A DNA stretch of 21,491 nt from a virus. The translations under genes were made by a program, and so were the position numbers. The notes beneath the pieces were generated by a model. That model saw nothing but the letters and a program-made list of their open reading frames with translations. It was not told the origin of the DNA and searched no databases. Of the stretch, positions 15,701 to 21,491 are shown piece after piece (the first letter of the stretch is position 1; each line of letters begins with the position of its first letter). The stretch lies in the IMG/VR virus record IMGVR_UViG_3300003323_000294, positions 1-21,491 of that record. One strand, 5' to 3'.

Positions 15701-16589
15701 TGGGGACCACATCGATAAGACGACGAATAAGGCCGGACTTGGCGTCGGTGATCTTTACCGGCTTGTTCGTCCCCATGAAGAGGAAGGCGTTAATTCGAGA
15801 AGTGTACCCAGCCTTGTACTTCTCGTTGATCAGCATCTCCTCATGAGACACGATCGAGTTCAACTTGCTGTTGTCGTCGATCTTCGACAAGTCGCCGTCG
15901 TGTTGGATCGCAACCAACGGGTTGGACTTGAAGACCTCAGTTGAGAACGAGTTGTTGTTGCCGACCAGAGCCTTGGCATCAAACATCGCTGTATAGCCTT
16001 CAAACAGCTTCTGAATGATGATAAGGATGGTGGACTTACCGGTTCCGCCTGGCCCGTAAAACACCAAGAACTTCTGCAAATTCTTCGAGTCCCCAGCGAT
16101 AACGGAACCGATAGCCCATTCGATTTTTGCTCGTTCTTCTGGTGAGTAAAGGAAGCCGACTAGCTCATCCCACGCTTTGCAATCCCCGGGGGTGAGAGCG
16201 TAAGGAAGTCTGCGGCTAGCGTAGTCCTTCTTCTTCACTTCCGTGTTGGCGAACGTCAGTTTCGTGTCCAACTGATGCGAGTTGTCGCTGACGTTCTTCA
16301 AGAACTTCTTGAACTGGTTCCAACGGTTCGTTTCGTAAGAACGGAGGAGTTTCGCGCTGCACGGTACTCCGTTGGCCTTGAATTTCTCGGTGAATCGTAG
16401 AACTTCTTCATCCACCAAACGGCGAACATCATACTCGTCGGTAGACCAAAGCCCGCGTTCCTCGTCCCACACCGCATAGAACGACTGACCACGGACCATG
16501 AGGTCCTGAGACCTACCGACGATGAAGTCGGGGTAAATTTCCGTGACACCACCCCGAGCCTCTTTCGTGCAGATTTGAAAGAAATCCAT
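12771..16589 (-). CDS. SF3 helicase - primase-like - family B DNA polymerase fusion
   Basis: One 1272-residue replication enzyme. Residues ~150-340: SF3/D5-type helicase (DUF5906-like) with Walker A GPGGTGKST (179-187), an acidic HDGDLS element (230-235) and a sensor MGTNKP near 272-277 followed by GLIRRLID. Residues ~475-595: archaeo-eukaryotic-primase-like region with VIDFDLKDDDGK (Asp501, Asp503), SKSGGGVHLHY (His538, His540) and GIEIKTF (Glu560). Residues ~697-850: proofreading exonuclease with FDVEVYP (Exo I, Asp703/Glu705), FNNRRYDN (Exo II, Asp751) and YCVNDV (Exo III, Asp841). Residues ~930-1180: family B polymerase with DVASMHP (motif A, Asp939), KIVINIVYG (motif B) and IKTDSI (motif C, Asp1061; the usual first Asp is Lys). 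The ATG follows GGAGGG; a TTG just before it is unlikely. It should unwind, prime and copy phage DNA. Confidence 0.93.
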   Translation of the reverse strand: MDFFQICTKEARGGVTEIYPDFIVGRSQDLMVRGQSFYAVWDEERGLWSTDEYDVRRLVDEEVLRFTEKFKANGVPCSAKLLRSYETNRWNQFKKFLKNVSDNSHQLDTKLTFANTEVKKKDYASRRLPYALTPGDCKAWDELVGFLYSPEERAKIEWAIGSVIAGDSKNLQKFLVFYGPGGTGKSTILIIIQKLFEGYTAMFDAKALVGNNNSFSTEVFKSNPLVAIQHDGDLSKIDDNSKLNSIVSHEEMLINEKYKAGYTSRINAFLFMGTNKPVKITDAKSGLIRRLIDVVPTGKKFDPDHYYALMSRIDFELGAIAHHCLEVYKSMGKNYYNTYRPMEMMLQTDVFLNFVEAYYDIFKEQDGTTLKQAYTLYKEYCLEANIEYKLPMYRFRDELRNYFTEFHDRIVIDGATMRSYFKGFDIQRFKMPITLDSKTFSLVLDETTSLLDEMYAGLPAQYGTPDDVPATVWSKVTSVLGDLDTSRVHFVKVPKNHIVIDFDLKDDDGKKSLERNLEAASAWPATYAELSKSGGGVHLHYFYDGGDPGELAAGYSDGIEIKTFPGNSALRRRLTKCNGVAIATISSGLPFKEKKTMLDTKVLQSEKALRELIMRNLRKEIHPGTKPSVDFIEKILEDAYNSGIVYDVTDMRPKIMAFANNSTNQALTCLKTVQRMKFKSEGEVVGEEMANVKPKDGRVVLFDVEVYPNLFVVCWKYEDSDTVVRMINPTAQEIEGVLQLKIVGFNNRRYDNHILWARFMGYDNRQLYELSKKIIAGNQGAMFGEAYNASYADIYDFSSVKKSLKRFMIDLGLHHMEMDLPWDQDVPEELWPKVVEYCVNDVIGTEAVFKDRKQDFAARQILAQLSGLTVNDTTQKHTAKIIFGNDRRPQEKFVYTDLSEEFPGYVYDSGKSTYRGEEVGEGGYVYAEPGMYSQVAVLDVASMHPTSIEMLDLFGPYTDNFSALKIARVAIKHHDYDRAREMLNGILAPYLGSDDDATALAYALKIVINIVYGLTSAKFDNPFRDPRNKDNIAAKRGALFMIDLKNAVQAKGFKVVHIKTDSIKIPNATPEIIEFVTEFGKKYGYDFEHETTYEKFCLVNDAVYIARKGEKWDAVGAQFQHPVVFKALFSGDPITFNDLCETKQVKAPTAMYLDFNESEATPNTPDKGMQFVGRTGMFVPVHKSAGGAKLVVVRDEKPYAVTGTKGHFWLEAEMVRQMNLDLINWSFDELVHWSGSEPGFITDVIDLSYYERLVDDAMKTIEKFGDFTEFVK

Positions 16590-16602
16590 CAACCCTCCTT
16601 CC

Positions 16603-17139
16603 TTACTCGCTCTGTTCTAGAACGTAAGCGCCCAATTGATACCAGAGTTCGACTTTTCTCATATCCTGGTCGGGATTCTCAAGCGGAAAGAATCCTCCCT
16701 CGCCATTCGCCTTATAGTTTCGGAAGATAACCCGATCCAGGATTTTTTCTACTTGTTTTTTTTGAAGTCGTTTATCGTCGCTGTACTTGTGAAGGCCTAT
16801 GTTCTGCATCATGCGCCAGAACCAATAGTGAGGCTCACCGTCCGCTTCGAAGGAAAGTGCACGCGCAAGCCCCACCATTAATTCCAACACCGAGCAACCG
16901 AGTCCTATCCATTCGCTGTCTACTTCACGCAGACTTTCATCGTGGATGAACTCCTGTCGAAGAGCCTTCCCGTCCTCCAACCGATTGTCGTCGTTTGGAA
17001 TCAACCAGATGAACTCTCTTGTGAAGAGTATCTTAAGCAGATTCCAGAAGGTTAGGGAAGGATCTGTCAATTCAGGATCAGCGACTTGACTATAGAGCCA
17101 TACGAAATACAGCTCGTCAAGAGGCTGAGGCTCGTTCAT
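16603..17139 (-). CDS. Conserved phage protein of unknown function, 178 aa
   Basis: Resembles a conserved phage family that I recall without function. Landmarks: LDELYFVWLYSQVADPELT, SLTFWNLLKILFTREFIWLI, PNDDNRLEDGKALRQEF, WIGLGCSVLELMVGLARALS, then EPHYWFWRMMQNIGLHKYSD and ILDRVIFRNY. It is rich in Trp and aromatics, mostly helical and soluble. Its ATG overlaps the stop of the upstream membrane-anchored gene (ATGA), and it lies 13 bases upstream of the fused polymerase gene, so it is expressed with replication genes. Confidence 0.85.
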   Translation of the reverse strand: MNEPQPLDELYFVWLYSQVADPELTDPSLTFWNLLKILFTREFIWLIPNDDNRLEDGKALRQEFIHDESLREVDSEWIGLGCSVLELMVGLARALSFEADGEPHYWFWRMMQNIGLHKYSDDKRLQKKQVEKILDRVIFRNYKANGEGGFFPLENPDQDMRKVELWYQLGAYVLEQSE

Positions 17140-17906
17140 GGTGACTCTTCATCCAGCCCAGCGACTTCCACGCTGTACTTACCTTCGCTTCGAGCGATCT
17201 CGTAGTCCACACCGGTGATCGGACTACGAACGTAAACGAGATGGGGTTCGCTCGCATTCTCACCGAAATGCTGAAGAGCATTGCCTACTGCGTAGATTCG
17301 ATCACTCCCGTCAACGATCTGATCAGACTCGTCGACAAGAACGTCGTCTCCCGCGTAGTAAGTCCAGGTCTCCTGAGGGTAGTCGCCACCAGCCTCGCCA
17401 GGGCTGTTCATGAAGTCTTCCTGGCTTATCACGAACGGCGACGACCCTGGAGGAGTATCGAACGCCTCAAGAACCTTCTGTTGAACCTCAGGGTTGGTGA
17501 GAGACTCTAACTCTTGCACGGAAGTCTGAGACGGCCCGAAGAATCCTTGATAGTTCGTCAAAGCCTGTGATGCTTCCGCCTCTTGAGCTGCGTTACGAGC
17601 CGACTCAAGTGGATCTCCGACGAACTGGGCGAGTTGTTCTTCCGCTGTGTACTCTCGCCCATTATCATCGTCCGTCACGGGCTTGCTTTCCTTCTCCTCT
17701 TGCTCAGCAAGCCATTTCTCGTACTCCTGAACAGCTTCATCTGCGACCTTGCCGAGACGATTCTCGTAGTACTTCTTCGCATCAGCGATTTCTGAATCGG
17801 CAAAGTCCGCATAGAACTTCTGATACCTGTTCTTGCCGACTGCAAGACCACTAGCAAAACTGACGACTGCGATCACTACACCGGCAAATGCAAACTTCAC
17901 TACCAT
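17136..17906 (-). CDS. Membrane-anchored protein, 256 aa
   Basis: Starts at an ATG 7 bases after GGAGG. Residues ~4-24 (KFAFAGVVIAVVSFASGLAV) form one transmembrane helix or uncleaved signal anchor. Next comes a charged coiled-coil-like stretch (ADSEIADAKKYYENRLGKVA), then an acidic region, then a C-terminal globular part with YYAGDDVLVDESDQIVDG, SDRIYAVGNALQHFG and VYVRSPITGVDYEIARSEG. The last motif resembles small beta-barrel modules in phage proteins. A longer in-frame ORF upstream is Arg-rich read-through of the neighbouring gene. It may be part of a membrane complex with its neighbours; function unknown. Confidence 0.85.
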   Translation of the reverse strand: MVVKFAFAGVVIAVVSFASGLAVGKNRYQKFYADFADSEIADAKKYYENRLGKVADEAVQEYEKWLAEQEEKESKPVTDDDNGREYTAEEQLAQFVGDPLESARNAAQEAEASQALTNYQGFFGPSQTSVQELESLTNPEVQQKVLEAFDTPPGSSPFVISQEDFMNSPGEAGGDYPQETWTYYAGDDVLVDESDQIVDGSDRIYAVGNALQHFGENASEPHLVYVRSPITGVDYEIARSEGKYSVEVAGLDEESP

Positions 17907-17917
17907 GCCGGTGCCTC

Positions 17918-18826
17918 CTAGATCTTGTCCCAGATCACGCCGTCGACGTTGAAGTCGAGCCAGACAGATCGCTCGGCTCCGTTGACGAACTGCCGACCCA
18001 TCCATCCATCACCACTGAAGACGCCGAAGTCGATGTAGTTGTCACCGTCTCCGTTCTTGACCCAGCCGACTACCGCACCTTCACGGCTGCGCTCCAGACC
18101 CAGCATGTCGTAGACCTCGTTGAGGAAGACATGACCCTGCCTACGAAGCAGATCATTCGCGTAGTTCTGCTGCGCCTGGATGAAGACTCGATTGCTCATC
18201 GAGCTTCGCTCCCAGTTCGTGCTGCTGGTCTCGTCGAAGACTCGGGCGTAGATCGACTTACCGCTCGCCTTGTCCAGATCCTTGACGGTCTTGACCGCCA
18301 CGCCATCGTCCGTGTCTACTGCAATCTCACGCTCGACAACGCCAAAACGAAACTCGTCGTCCTTCTCCTGGCCGAATTCCTTAACGACACGCTCTCGGTA
18401 CTCCTTGAAGCCACGATCCAACGCCGTGTAGGCCGCCGTCAGCGCAACGTTTCGGCGGCTGAGGATGATGTGCGAACCGCTCAGGGCTCCGATCGAGACG
18501 ATACCGACACACACGGCCGGGGCGTACAGCTTCACGACCTTTAAAGCTGTCTGCACCCGCAGCGTTGCGCGGTCCTTCTTTGCTTCTTCTTCCTGATAAT
18601 CCTTGTCTTCGAGAAGGAGCGCCGACTGGATCTGCTCATCCTTGGTCTCGGCGTCCCGAAGGATCTCGTCCATCTTGAGTGTGGCCCGGCTTGCGAGGAC
18701 TACAGTGGTTACTACACCAGCAACGCCAACGCCGAACAGCAGCGCGGGTGAATGCTTCCGGGTTACCAGGAGCTGGCGCCCCACCCTACTTGTGACCTTG
18801 TTCTTGACGGACTTGAGGCCCGACAT
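17918..18826 (-). CDS. DUF6353-like membrane protein, 302 aa
   Basis: Starts at an ATG 6 bases after AAGGAG. Two membrane helices: residues ~28-46 (ALLFGVGVAGVVTTVVLAS) and ~102-122 (APAVCVGIVSIGALSGSHI), separated by a charged coiled coil. The C-terminal domain includes IYARVFDETSSTNWERS, QQNYANDLLRRQGHVFLNEV and a terminal VWLDFNVDGVIWDKI. That ending and the layout match the phage protein family I know as DUF6353, of unknown function. It probably sits in the host membrane with most of its mass in the cytoplasm. It belongs to a run of membrane proteins upstream of the polymerase. Confidence 0.88.
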   Translation of the reverse strand: MSGLKSVKNKVTSRVGRQLLVTRKHSPALLFGVGVAGVVTTVVLASRATLKMDEILRDAETKDEQIQSALLLEDKDYQEEEAKKDRATLRVQTALKVVKLYAPAVCVGIVSIGALSGSHIILSRRNVALTAAYTALDRGFKEYRERVVKEFGQEKDDEFRFGVVEREIAVDTDDGVAVKTVKDLDKASGKSIYARVFDETSSTNWERSSMSNRVFIQAQQNYANDLLRRQGHVFLNEVYDMLGLERSREGAVVGWVKNGDGDNYIDFGVFSGDGWMGRQFVNGAERSVWLDFNVDGVIWDKI

Positions 18827-18859
18827 CAGACACTCCTTATGAAGTAATTCGTTCGCGAA

Positions 18860-19006
18860 TCAGGAAAAGCGCTTGCGGACGACGCTCCAGGTGCGGCCGA
18901 AAGTCGCCGCTACATCCTCGATTACGCCCTCAATGGGCTGGTCCTTCTTGGAGTGGAGCACGTAACCCAAGACGACCCCTCCGCCCAGAGTCAATACGAA
19001 ACGCAT
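18860..19006 (-). CDS. Small one-helix membrane protein, 48 aa
   Basis: The ATG follows TAGGAG at good spacing. MRFVLTLGGGVVLGYVLHSK is a glycine-rich transmembrane segment, followed by a short charged helix (EGVIEDVAATFGRTWSVVRK). A longer in-frame ORF to 19132 is read-through of the preceding gene in another frame. It resembles the small membrane peptide at 19742-19879 in size and layout. Function unknown. Confidence 0.78.
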   Translation of the reverse strand: MRFVLTLGGGVVLGYVLHSKKDQPIEGVIEDVAATFGRTWSVVRKRFS

Positions 19007-19013
19007 GATGCTC

Positions 19014-19661
19014 CTAGTCGAGTGCTTCGGTTCGAGGCAGTTCGAGCAAATATCCGTTAGACACTCGTCGGATTCGAGCATCTTCGAGGTTTGTCCATCC
19101 CCACTTGGCGTCGGTGTGATGGAAGTCCACACCTACGATTTCGTAGAGATCCTTGACGCTGGCCGCTTCGTACTTGTCAACAATATCCTTGAGCTGGTCG
19201 AGAACTTCCTCGGCCTGACCTCGGTTCGGAATGATGATGTCGTCGAAGTCACGAGAGCTTCGATTACGCCTTGCAACGGGCCTTTCTTCAGGCCTGGAAG
19301 AGCTTGACGAATACCGAGTGTAGTTCGTGTGGCTCTGACTGGTGTTTCCAAAGACGCTAGTTCCCGAAGTTGGGCGTCGCCTCGGTCTCGCATTCTCACC
19401 AAAGAAGAATCGTTCTATTCCTTGGGCGAACGCGTCGGTGATCATGTCCTTCGCGGCAGGGATCATGACGTCCTTAACCACGTATTCAAGGACGCTCGCC
19501 GGGTCATCACCAAGGAAAAGCTCTCGAAGTCTCGAACCAGACGACTTCTTTCGACGAACTACGCCGCCTTCGCTACCATCGACGACTTTCAGGATCCTTT
19601 TTTCAGGTCGCTTGTCGTCAGGAGCGGCCCTGGATTCGTGGCTGTTGCTGGGTAATTCCAC
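19014..19661 (-). CDS. Conserved phage protein of unknown function, 215 aa
   Basis: Resembles a phage family I recall as conserved but uncharacterised. It has a disordered basic N-terminus (VVRRKKSSGSRLRELFLG), then DPASVLEYVVKDVMIPAAKD and MITDAFAQGIERFFFGE, which form an amphipathic helical hairpin. A Ser/Arg/Tyr-rich linker follows, then a folded C-terminal part with DFDDIIIPNRGQAEEVLDQL and DAKWGWTNLEDARIRRV. Start: the GTG 7 bases after GAAGG; another GTG two codons earlier lies too close to it. The start is only about 30 bases past the terminator-like hairpin at 19681-19708. Possibly a DNA- or membrane-associated structural factor. Confidence 0.82.
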   Translation of the reverse strand: MELPSNSHESRAAPDDKRPEKRILKVVDGSEGGVVRRKKSSGSRLRELFLGDDPASVLEYVVKDVMIPAAKDMITDAFAQGIERFFFGENARPRRRPTSGTSVFGNTSQSHTNYTRYSSSSSRPEERPVARRNRSSRDFDDIIIPNRGQAEEVLDQLKDIVDKYEAASVKDLYEIVGVDFHHTDAKWGWTNLEDARIRRVSNGYLLELPRTEALD

Positions 19662-19680
19662 GTTCACACCTTCGAAATGG

Positions 19681-19708
19681 AAAAACTAAAGGCCGTGTAA
19701 TACGGCCT
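19681..19708 (-). terminator. Intrinsic terminator-like hairpin
   Basis: On the minus strand AGGCCGT and ACGGCCT form a perfect 7-bp GC-rich stem around ATTAC, followed by TTAGTTTTT. It lies just downstream of the 45-residue membrane peptide gene and just upstream of the 215-residue gene. It would stop or attenuate transcription entering the rest of the operon. Confidence 0.65.
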
Positions 19709-19741
19709 ATTAGCTTTGGACTGATACGACAGGTGTCGCGG

Positions 19742-19879
19742 TTACTCCTTGTTGTCGAAGTGCTCGTCGATCTTGTCCTCGACCTTCTTCTCCACCTTCA
19801 TCGTGTAACCGATGGCGGCAGAGACAGTAAGGCCAAGGGCGAGCTTGACGACGTTCTTCACAATCTTGGGGTTTTTCAC
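19742..19879 (-). CDS. Small membrane peptide, 45 aa
   Basis: GTG start preceded by GAAAGG and, about 25 bases upstream, a TATAAT box. Reads MKNPKIVKNVVKLALGLTVS followed by AAIGYTM, one weakly hydrophobic transmembrane helix, then a Lys/Glu/Asp-rich tail (KVEKKVEDKIDEHFDNKE). It is followed by an intrinsic terminator, so it may be its own transcript. Function unknown; size and layout resemble the small membrane gene at 18860-19006. Confidence 0.72.
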   Translation of the reverse strand: MKNPKIVKNVVKLALGLTVSAAIGYTMKVEKKVEDKIDEHFDNKE

Positions 19880-19904
19880 GGCGGTGCCTTTCGATAGGGG
19901 TCTC

Positions 19905-19910
19905 ATTATA
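19905..19910 (-). promoter_or_regulatory. Candidate -10 box (TATAAT) before 45-aa gene
   Basis: A perfect TATAAT reads leftward, directly followed by GAGACCCCT, a motif that recurs in this window. No good -35 is seen at 17-18 bases (TAACTC). On the plus strand the same bases form the loop of an AGGGG/CCCCT hairpin followed by TTTTTT, which could end plus-strand transcripts. Confidence 0.5.
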
Positions 19911-19933
19911 GCCCCTGTTTTTTCTGCGAGTTA

Positions 19934-20272
19934 CTAGCGCCGCGTGCTCTCGTCATACTGCCGGAGATAATCGTCAATGGAAAGGAGTTCCATTGTCTCG
20001 CCAACACACACTTGCTTCGGAGCGGAATCGGCTGCATGCTCTACAAGCCACTCCGCTACCTCTTCGGGAGTGCTGTTAAACAACGGTTCCATATCCGCAT
20101 CGAGTACGGCGTCGAAGTACATTACACTCCCGTCTGGAAATATATGCTTTTGAAGCATGGCCAATCCTAACTTTTTATAATGGGTTAGCCGCACCAGGTT
20201 GCCATTCGTCACGCTCAAAAACGTGCTCTTGGTCACGGTCTCATTACTAAGAGGCAATTCAACCCATCGCAC
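19934..20272 (-). CDS. Hypothetical phage protein, 112 aa
   Basis: GTG start with only a distant AAGGGG purine tract upstream. Beta-rich N-terminal half (WVELPLSNETVTKSTFLSV; LVRLTHYKKLGLAMLQKHIF), then PDGSVMYFDAVLDADMEPLF, an acidic helix (TPEEVAEWLVEHAAD) and a C-terminal MELLSIDDYLRQYDES. Family not recognised. It is bounded by a 270-bp gene-free stretch upstream and the TATAAT box downstream, so it may be separately transcribed. Confidence 0.75.
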   Translation of the reverse strand: MRWVELPLSNETVTKSTFLSVTNGNLVRLTHYKKLGLAMLQKHIFPDGSVMYFDAVLDADMEPLFNSTPEEVAEWLVEHAADSAPKQVCVGETMELLSIDDYLRQYDESTRR

Positions 20273-20295
20273 GTACTGAAGTTCCCCTTCTTAAG

Positions 20296-20317
20296 TCTCT
20301 ACGGTTCGTCGTAGAGA
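20296..20317. repeat. Perfect 8-bp hairpin
   Basis: TCTCTACG and CGTAGAGA flank a 6-base loop. It sits 24-45 bases upstream of the GTG start of the 112-residue gene on the minus strand. No U-run follows, so it is more likely a leader RNA structure or operator than a terminator. Confidence 0.6.
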
Positions 20318-20483
20318 AATAAGATGCTACAGGGGACCTCCAGTACATCTAACCAGGGCGCATGTTGTCGCAGTCCGCATCTCACCGGGTGGGGTTGGTG
20401 ATCATCGGAAAGGCCGGGGGTATGACCTCACCGTTGCGCGCGAATCGCGGCTGTCGTTTAAAATCAGCATCCGGTCCAGAGCC

Positions 20484-20495
20484 TGAGAGACCCCT
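20484..20495 (+). repeat. TGAGAGACCCCT repeat, copy in gene-free stretch
   Basis: This 12-mer is identical to the minus-strand copy at 21414-21425 and contains the 9-mer GAGACCCCT also found at 15-23 (plus) and 19896-19904 (minus). It is followed by AGTCTAA, which also follows the 15-23 copy after a short C-run. Confidence 0.6.
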
Positions 20496-20541
20496 AGTCT
20501 AACGAAGCTCTTGCTGATTCCCTGGTAAGTCTTTTTTTGTG

Positions 20542-21081
20542 TTACGCCGGTTGGCGGTTCCGGCGCTTCATGGCGACGAGAAGCTGCTCACGGGTCCAGT
20601 TCTTCTCGTCCGTCCCGACCACAGCGGAGAACTCAGTGTCATCCATCGACAGGAGCTCTTCCTCGGTGTAGGTCTTCTTCTCAGGCAGGGCCGGAGTGTC
20701 GTCGATCTGGGAGGATATGTCAGACGGAATGACGGCGCGAACGAAAGCAAGCGATGCGTCCGGATCCGTCATGAGCTCCATGAAGAGCTCCGAGTAGGCG
20801 TTGGTCGACAGGAAATCACTGGCGATCTCCGGAGACTTCATGAACCGCTTGCCGTCAGGCGACTTGATACCGACGGACTTGGCGATGAAATCCTTGAAGA
20901 AAGCCATAATCAATCCGCCGTCGTTTGCGGCGATGATCTGCTGGAGTCGCGTTCGGATGTCTGTGCCCTCTTCACCGGAGTACAGCATCTCACCCAGCTC
21001 AGGCTTGCTGAGGTTGAAATAGAACTCCTCAGTCTGGGTCTGACCGTTGAAGTCCTCGTACGTTATGGTTTTCTTGAGCAT
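20542..21081 (-). CDS. Tail-assembly-chaperone-like phage protein, 179 aa
   Basis: The ATG lies 7 bases after GGAGT. The N-terminal MLKKTITYEDFNGQTQTEEF, followed by YFNLSKPELGEM, then GIKSPDGKRFMKSPEIASDF and AYSELFMELMTDPDASLAFV, matches a conserved phage family that I recall being treated as tail assembly chaperones. The C-terminus (YTEEELLSMDDTEFSAVVG, then WTREQLLVAMKRRN) also fits it. Chaperones of this kind usually precede the tape-measure gene and use a programmed frameshift; neither is seen here, since the A-run lies after the stop. The identity is therefore tentative. Confidence 0.8.
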   Translation of the reverse strand: MLKKTITYEDFNGQTQTEEFYFNLSKPELGEMLYSGEEGTDIRTRLQQIIAANDGGLIMAFFKDFIAKSVGIKSPDGKRFMKSPEIASDFLSTNAYSELFMELMTDPDASLAFVRAVIPSDISSQIDDTPALPEKKTYTEEELLSMDDTEFSAVVGTDEKNWTREQLLVAMKRRNRQPA

Positions 21082-21125
21082 GATGCTGTACTCCGATTCT
21101 CAGATATTCCCGAACAAGCTGGGAA

Positions 21126-21410
21126 TTAGGCGGTGGTGTTCAAGTCCTCGGACTCGTCGTTCTGCTCTGCGTTGCGCTTGCGAACTACCAGGACACCCGC
21201 CGTCAGCAGGACGATGCTGGATGCTCCGGCGATGATCTTCTTGTCCGTGGCGAAGCGCTTGATCCGCTCCTTGAAGCTGATGTTCTCCTCCACGACGATT
21301 CCCTCGACCCGCTCGGCCTGGTGCGGGATCTTCTCGTTGACCTTGGTCGCGACGTTCTGCGCGACTTCGGCAACAGCTTCGGCGGGAGTGATGTTCTTGG
21401 CGTTGGTCAT
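21126..21410 (-). CDS. Small one-helix membrane protein, 94 aa
   Basis: Soluble charged N-terminal part (ITPAEAVAEVAQNVATKVNE; IVVEENISFKERIKRFATDK), then one transmembrane helix near residues 59-76 (IIAGASSIVLLTAGVLVV), a basic stop-transfer RKRN and an acidic tail. The predicted topology is ambiguous. ATG start; the leader carries TGAGAGACCCCT about 4-15 bases upstream and lacks a clear GGAGG. Function unknown; one of six small or anchored membrane proteins in the window. Confidence 0.8.
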   Translation of the reverse strand: MTNAKNITPAEAVAEVAQNVATKVNEKIPHQAERVEGIVVEENISFKERIKRFATDKKIIAGASSIVLLTAGVLVVRKRNAEQNDESEDLNTTA

Positions 21411-21413
21411 TTC

Positions 21414-21425
21414 AGGGGTCTCTCA
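21414..21425 (-). repeat. TGAGAGACCCCT repeat in leader of 94-aa gene
   Basis: Minus-strand copy of the 12-mer also present at 20484-20495. It ends four bases before the ATG of the 94-residue membrane protein gene, so it occupies the ribosome binding region. The last 66 bases of the window to its right hold no recognisable gene. Confidence 0.6.
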
Positions 21426-21491
21426 ATCAACCATTAGTAGGAAGTTGTGGTACAGCTCTCTTCAACGGATGCCGACGTAATATCCTCGGAA

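Larger units (their letters stand above)
20273..20541. other. Gene-free stretch with several hairpins
   Basis: No convincing ORF and no tRNA fold. It contains a perfect 8-bp hairpin at 20296-20317 (TCTCTACG with CGTAGAGA), a bulged AGATG-TAC stem near 20325-20355, a CGCG(ATT)CGCG dyad near 20440 and GGGGT/ACCCC ends (about 20418 and 20494) that could close a larger structure on the minus strand. It also holds one copy of TGAGAGACCCCT (20484-20495). It could be a structured leader RNA, a small RNA or a transcription stop region. Confidence 0.5.

Noticed and set aside
14253-15944. Long plus-strand ORF (563 codons) opposite the fused polymerase
   Set aside because: It lies wholly antisense to a gene with clear helicase, primase and polymerase motifs. 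Its translation is Val/Leu/Arg-rich and has no recognisable domain, as expected for the complement of a GC-rich gene.
18847-18860. ATTCG-TTCG-CGAAT hairpin between two membrane protein genes
   Set aside because: Only 5 bp with no U-run, and it overlaps a stop codon; too weak to call a terminator.
20281-20541. Possible tRNA in the gene-free stretch
   Set aside because: I could not fit a 7-bp acceptor stem together with a TTCRA-type T-loop and an anticodon arm on either strand.
20530-20541. A7G slippery run near the end of the chaperone-like gene, as a programmed frameshift
   Set aside because: The run comes after the TAA stop, and no second long frame follows, so a classic tail-chaperone frameshift is not supported.
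1-21491. CRISPR array, insertion sequence or integrase/attachment site
   Set aside because: No regularly spaced repeats, transposase or recombinase motifs, or terminal inverted repeats were found.

Overview
This window looks like the replication and transcription arm of a tailed double-stranded DNA phage (Caudoviricetes) or a related prophage. The genes are short and tightly packed. Almost all lie on the minus strand, and many are joined by ATGA, GTGA, TGATG or TAATG stop/start overlaps. There is no ribosomal, tRNA or metabolic gene. By eye the DNA is moderately GC-rich with many GTG starts and GGAGG-type ribosome binding sites. That suits a Gram-positive host, plausibly an actinobacterium, but the host cannot be fixed from this sequence. 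Several proteins resemble families I recall from phages of gut Firmicutes and of actinobacteria.

Transcription runs right to left. Region 1 (21491-16600) holds a small one-helix protein, a protein resembling phage tail-assembly chaperones, a 270-bp gene-free stretch with hairpins, and a run of small membrane-anchored or conserved proteins of unknown function. One of these is a DUF6353-like protein. A TATAAT box and an intrinsic terminator flank a 45-residue membrane peptide. Region 2 (16589-12771) is one giant gene that fuses an SF3 helicase, an archaeo-eukaryotic-primase-like domain and a family B DNA polymerase with its proofreading exonuclease. Region 3 (12774-6151) is a string of small accessory genes. 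It includes three consecutive proteins sharing a C-terminal GILF(R/H)E motif and a likely single-stranded-DNA-binding protein. Region 4 (6136-3190) has an SF2 helicase, then a 370-bp gene-free AT-rich tract with repeated TGACAAA elements (origin or operator candidate), a degenerate HNH protein, a VRR-NUC nuclease and a Cas4/RecB-like PD-(D/E)XK nuclease. Region 5 (3156-227) encodes a large protein with an ADFDGD motif that I read as a single-chain, two-barrel (YonO/crAss-type) RNA polymerase carrying helix-turn-helix segments at both ends, followed by a small coupled gene. At the far left a 51-codon plus-strand ORF with a good ribosome binding site converges on this operon and contains a 17-bp perfect inverted repeat.

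Together the genes suggest a phage that largely replicates itself (fused helicase-primase-polymerase, SF2 helicase, ssDNA-binding protein, nucleases) and transcribes at least some of its genes with its own RNA polymerase. The two large multidomain enzymes are the most striking content. Family assignments rest on motifs read by eye; no database search was possible.
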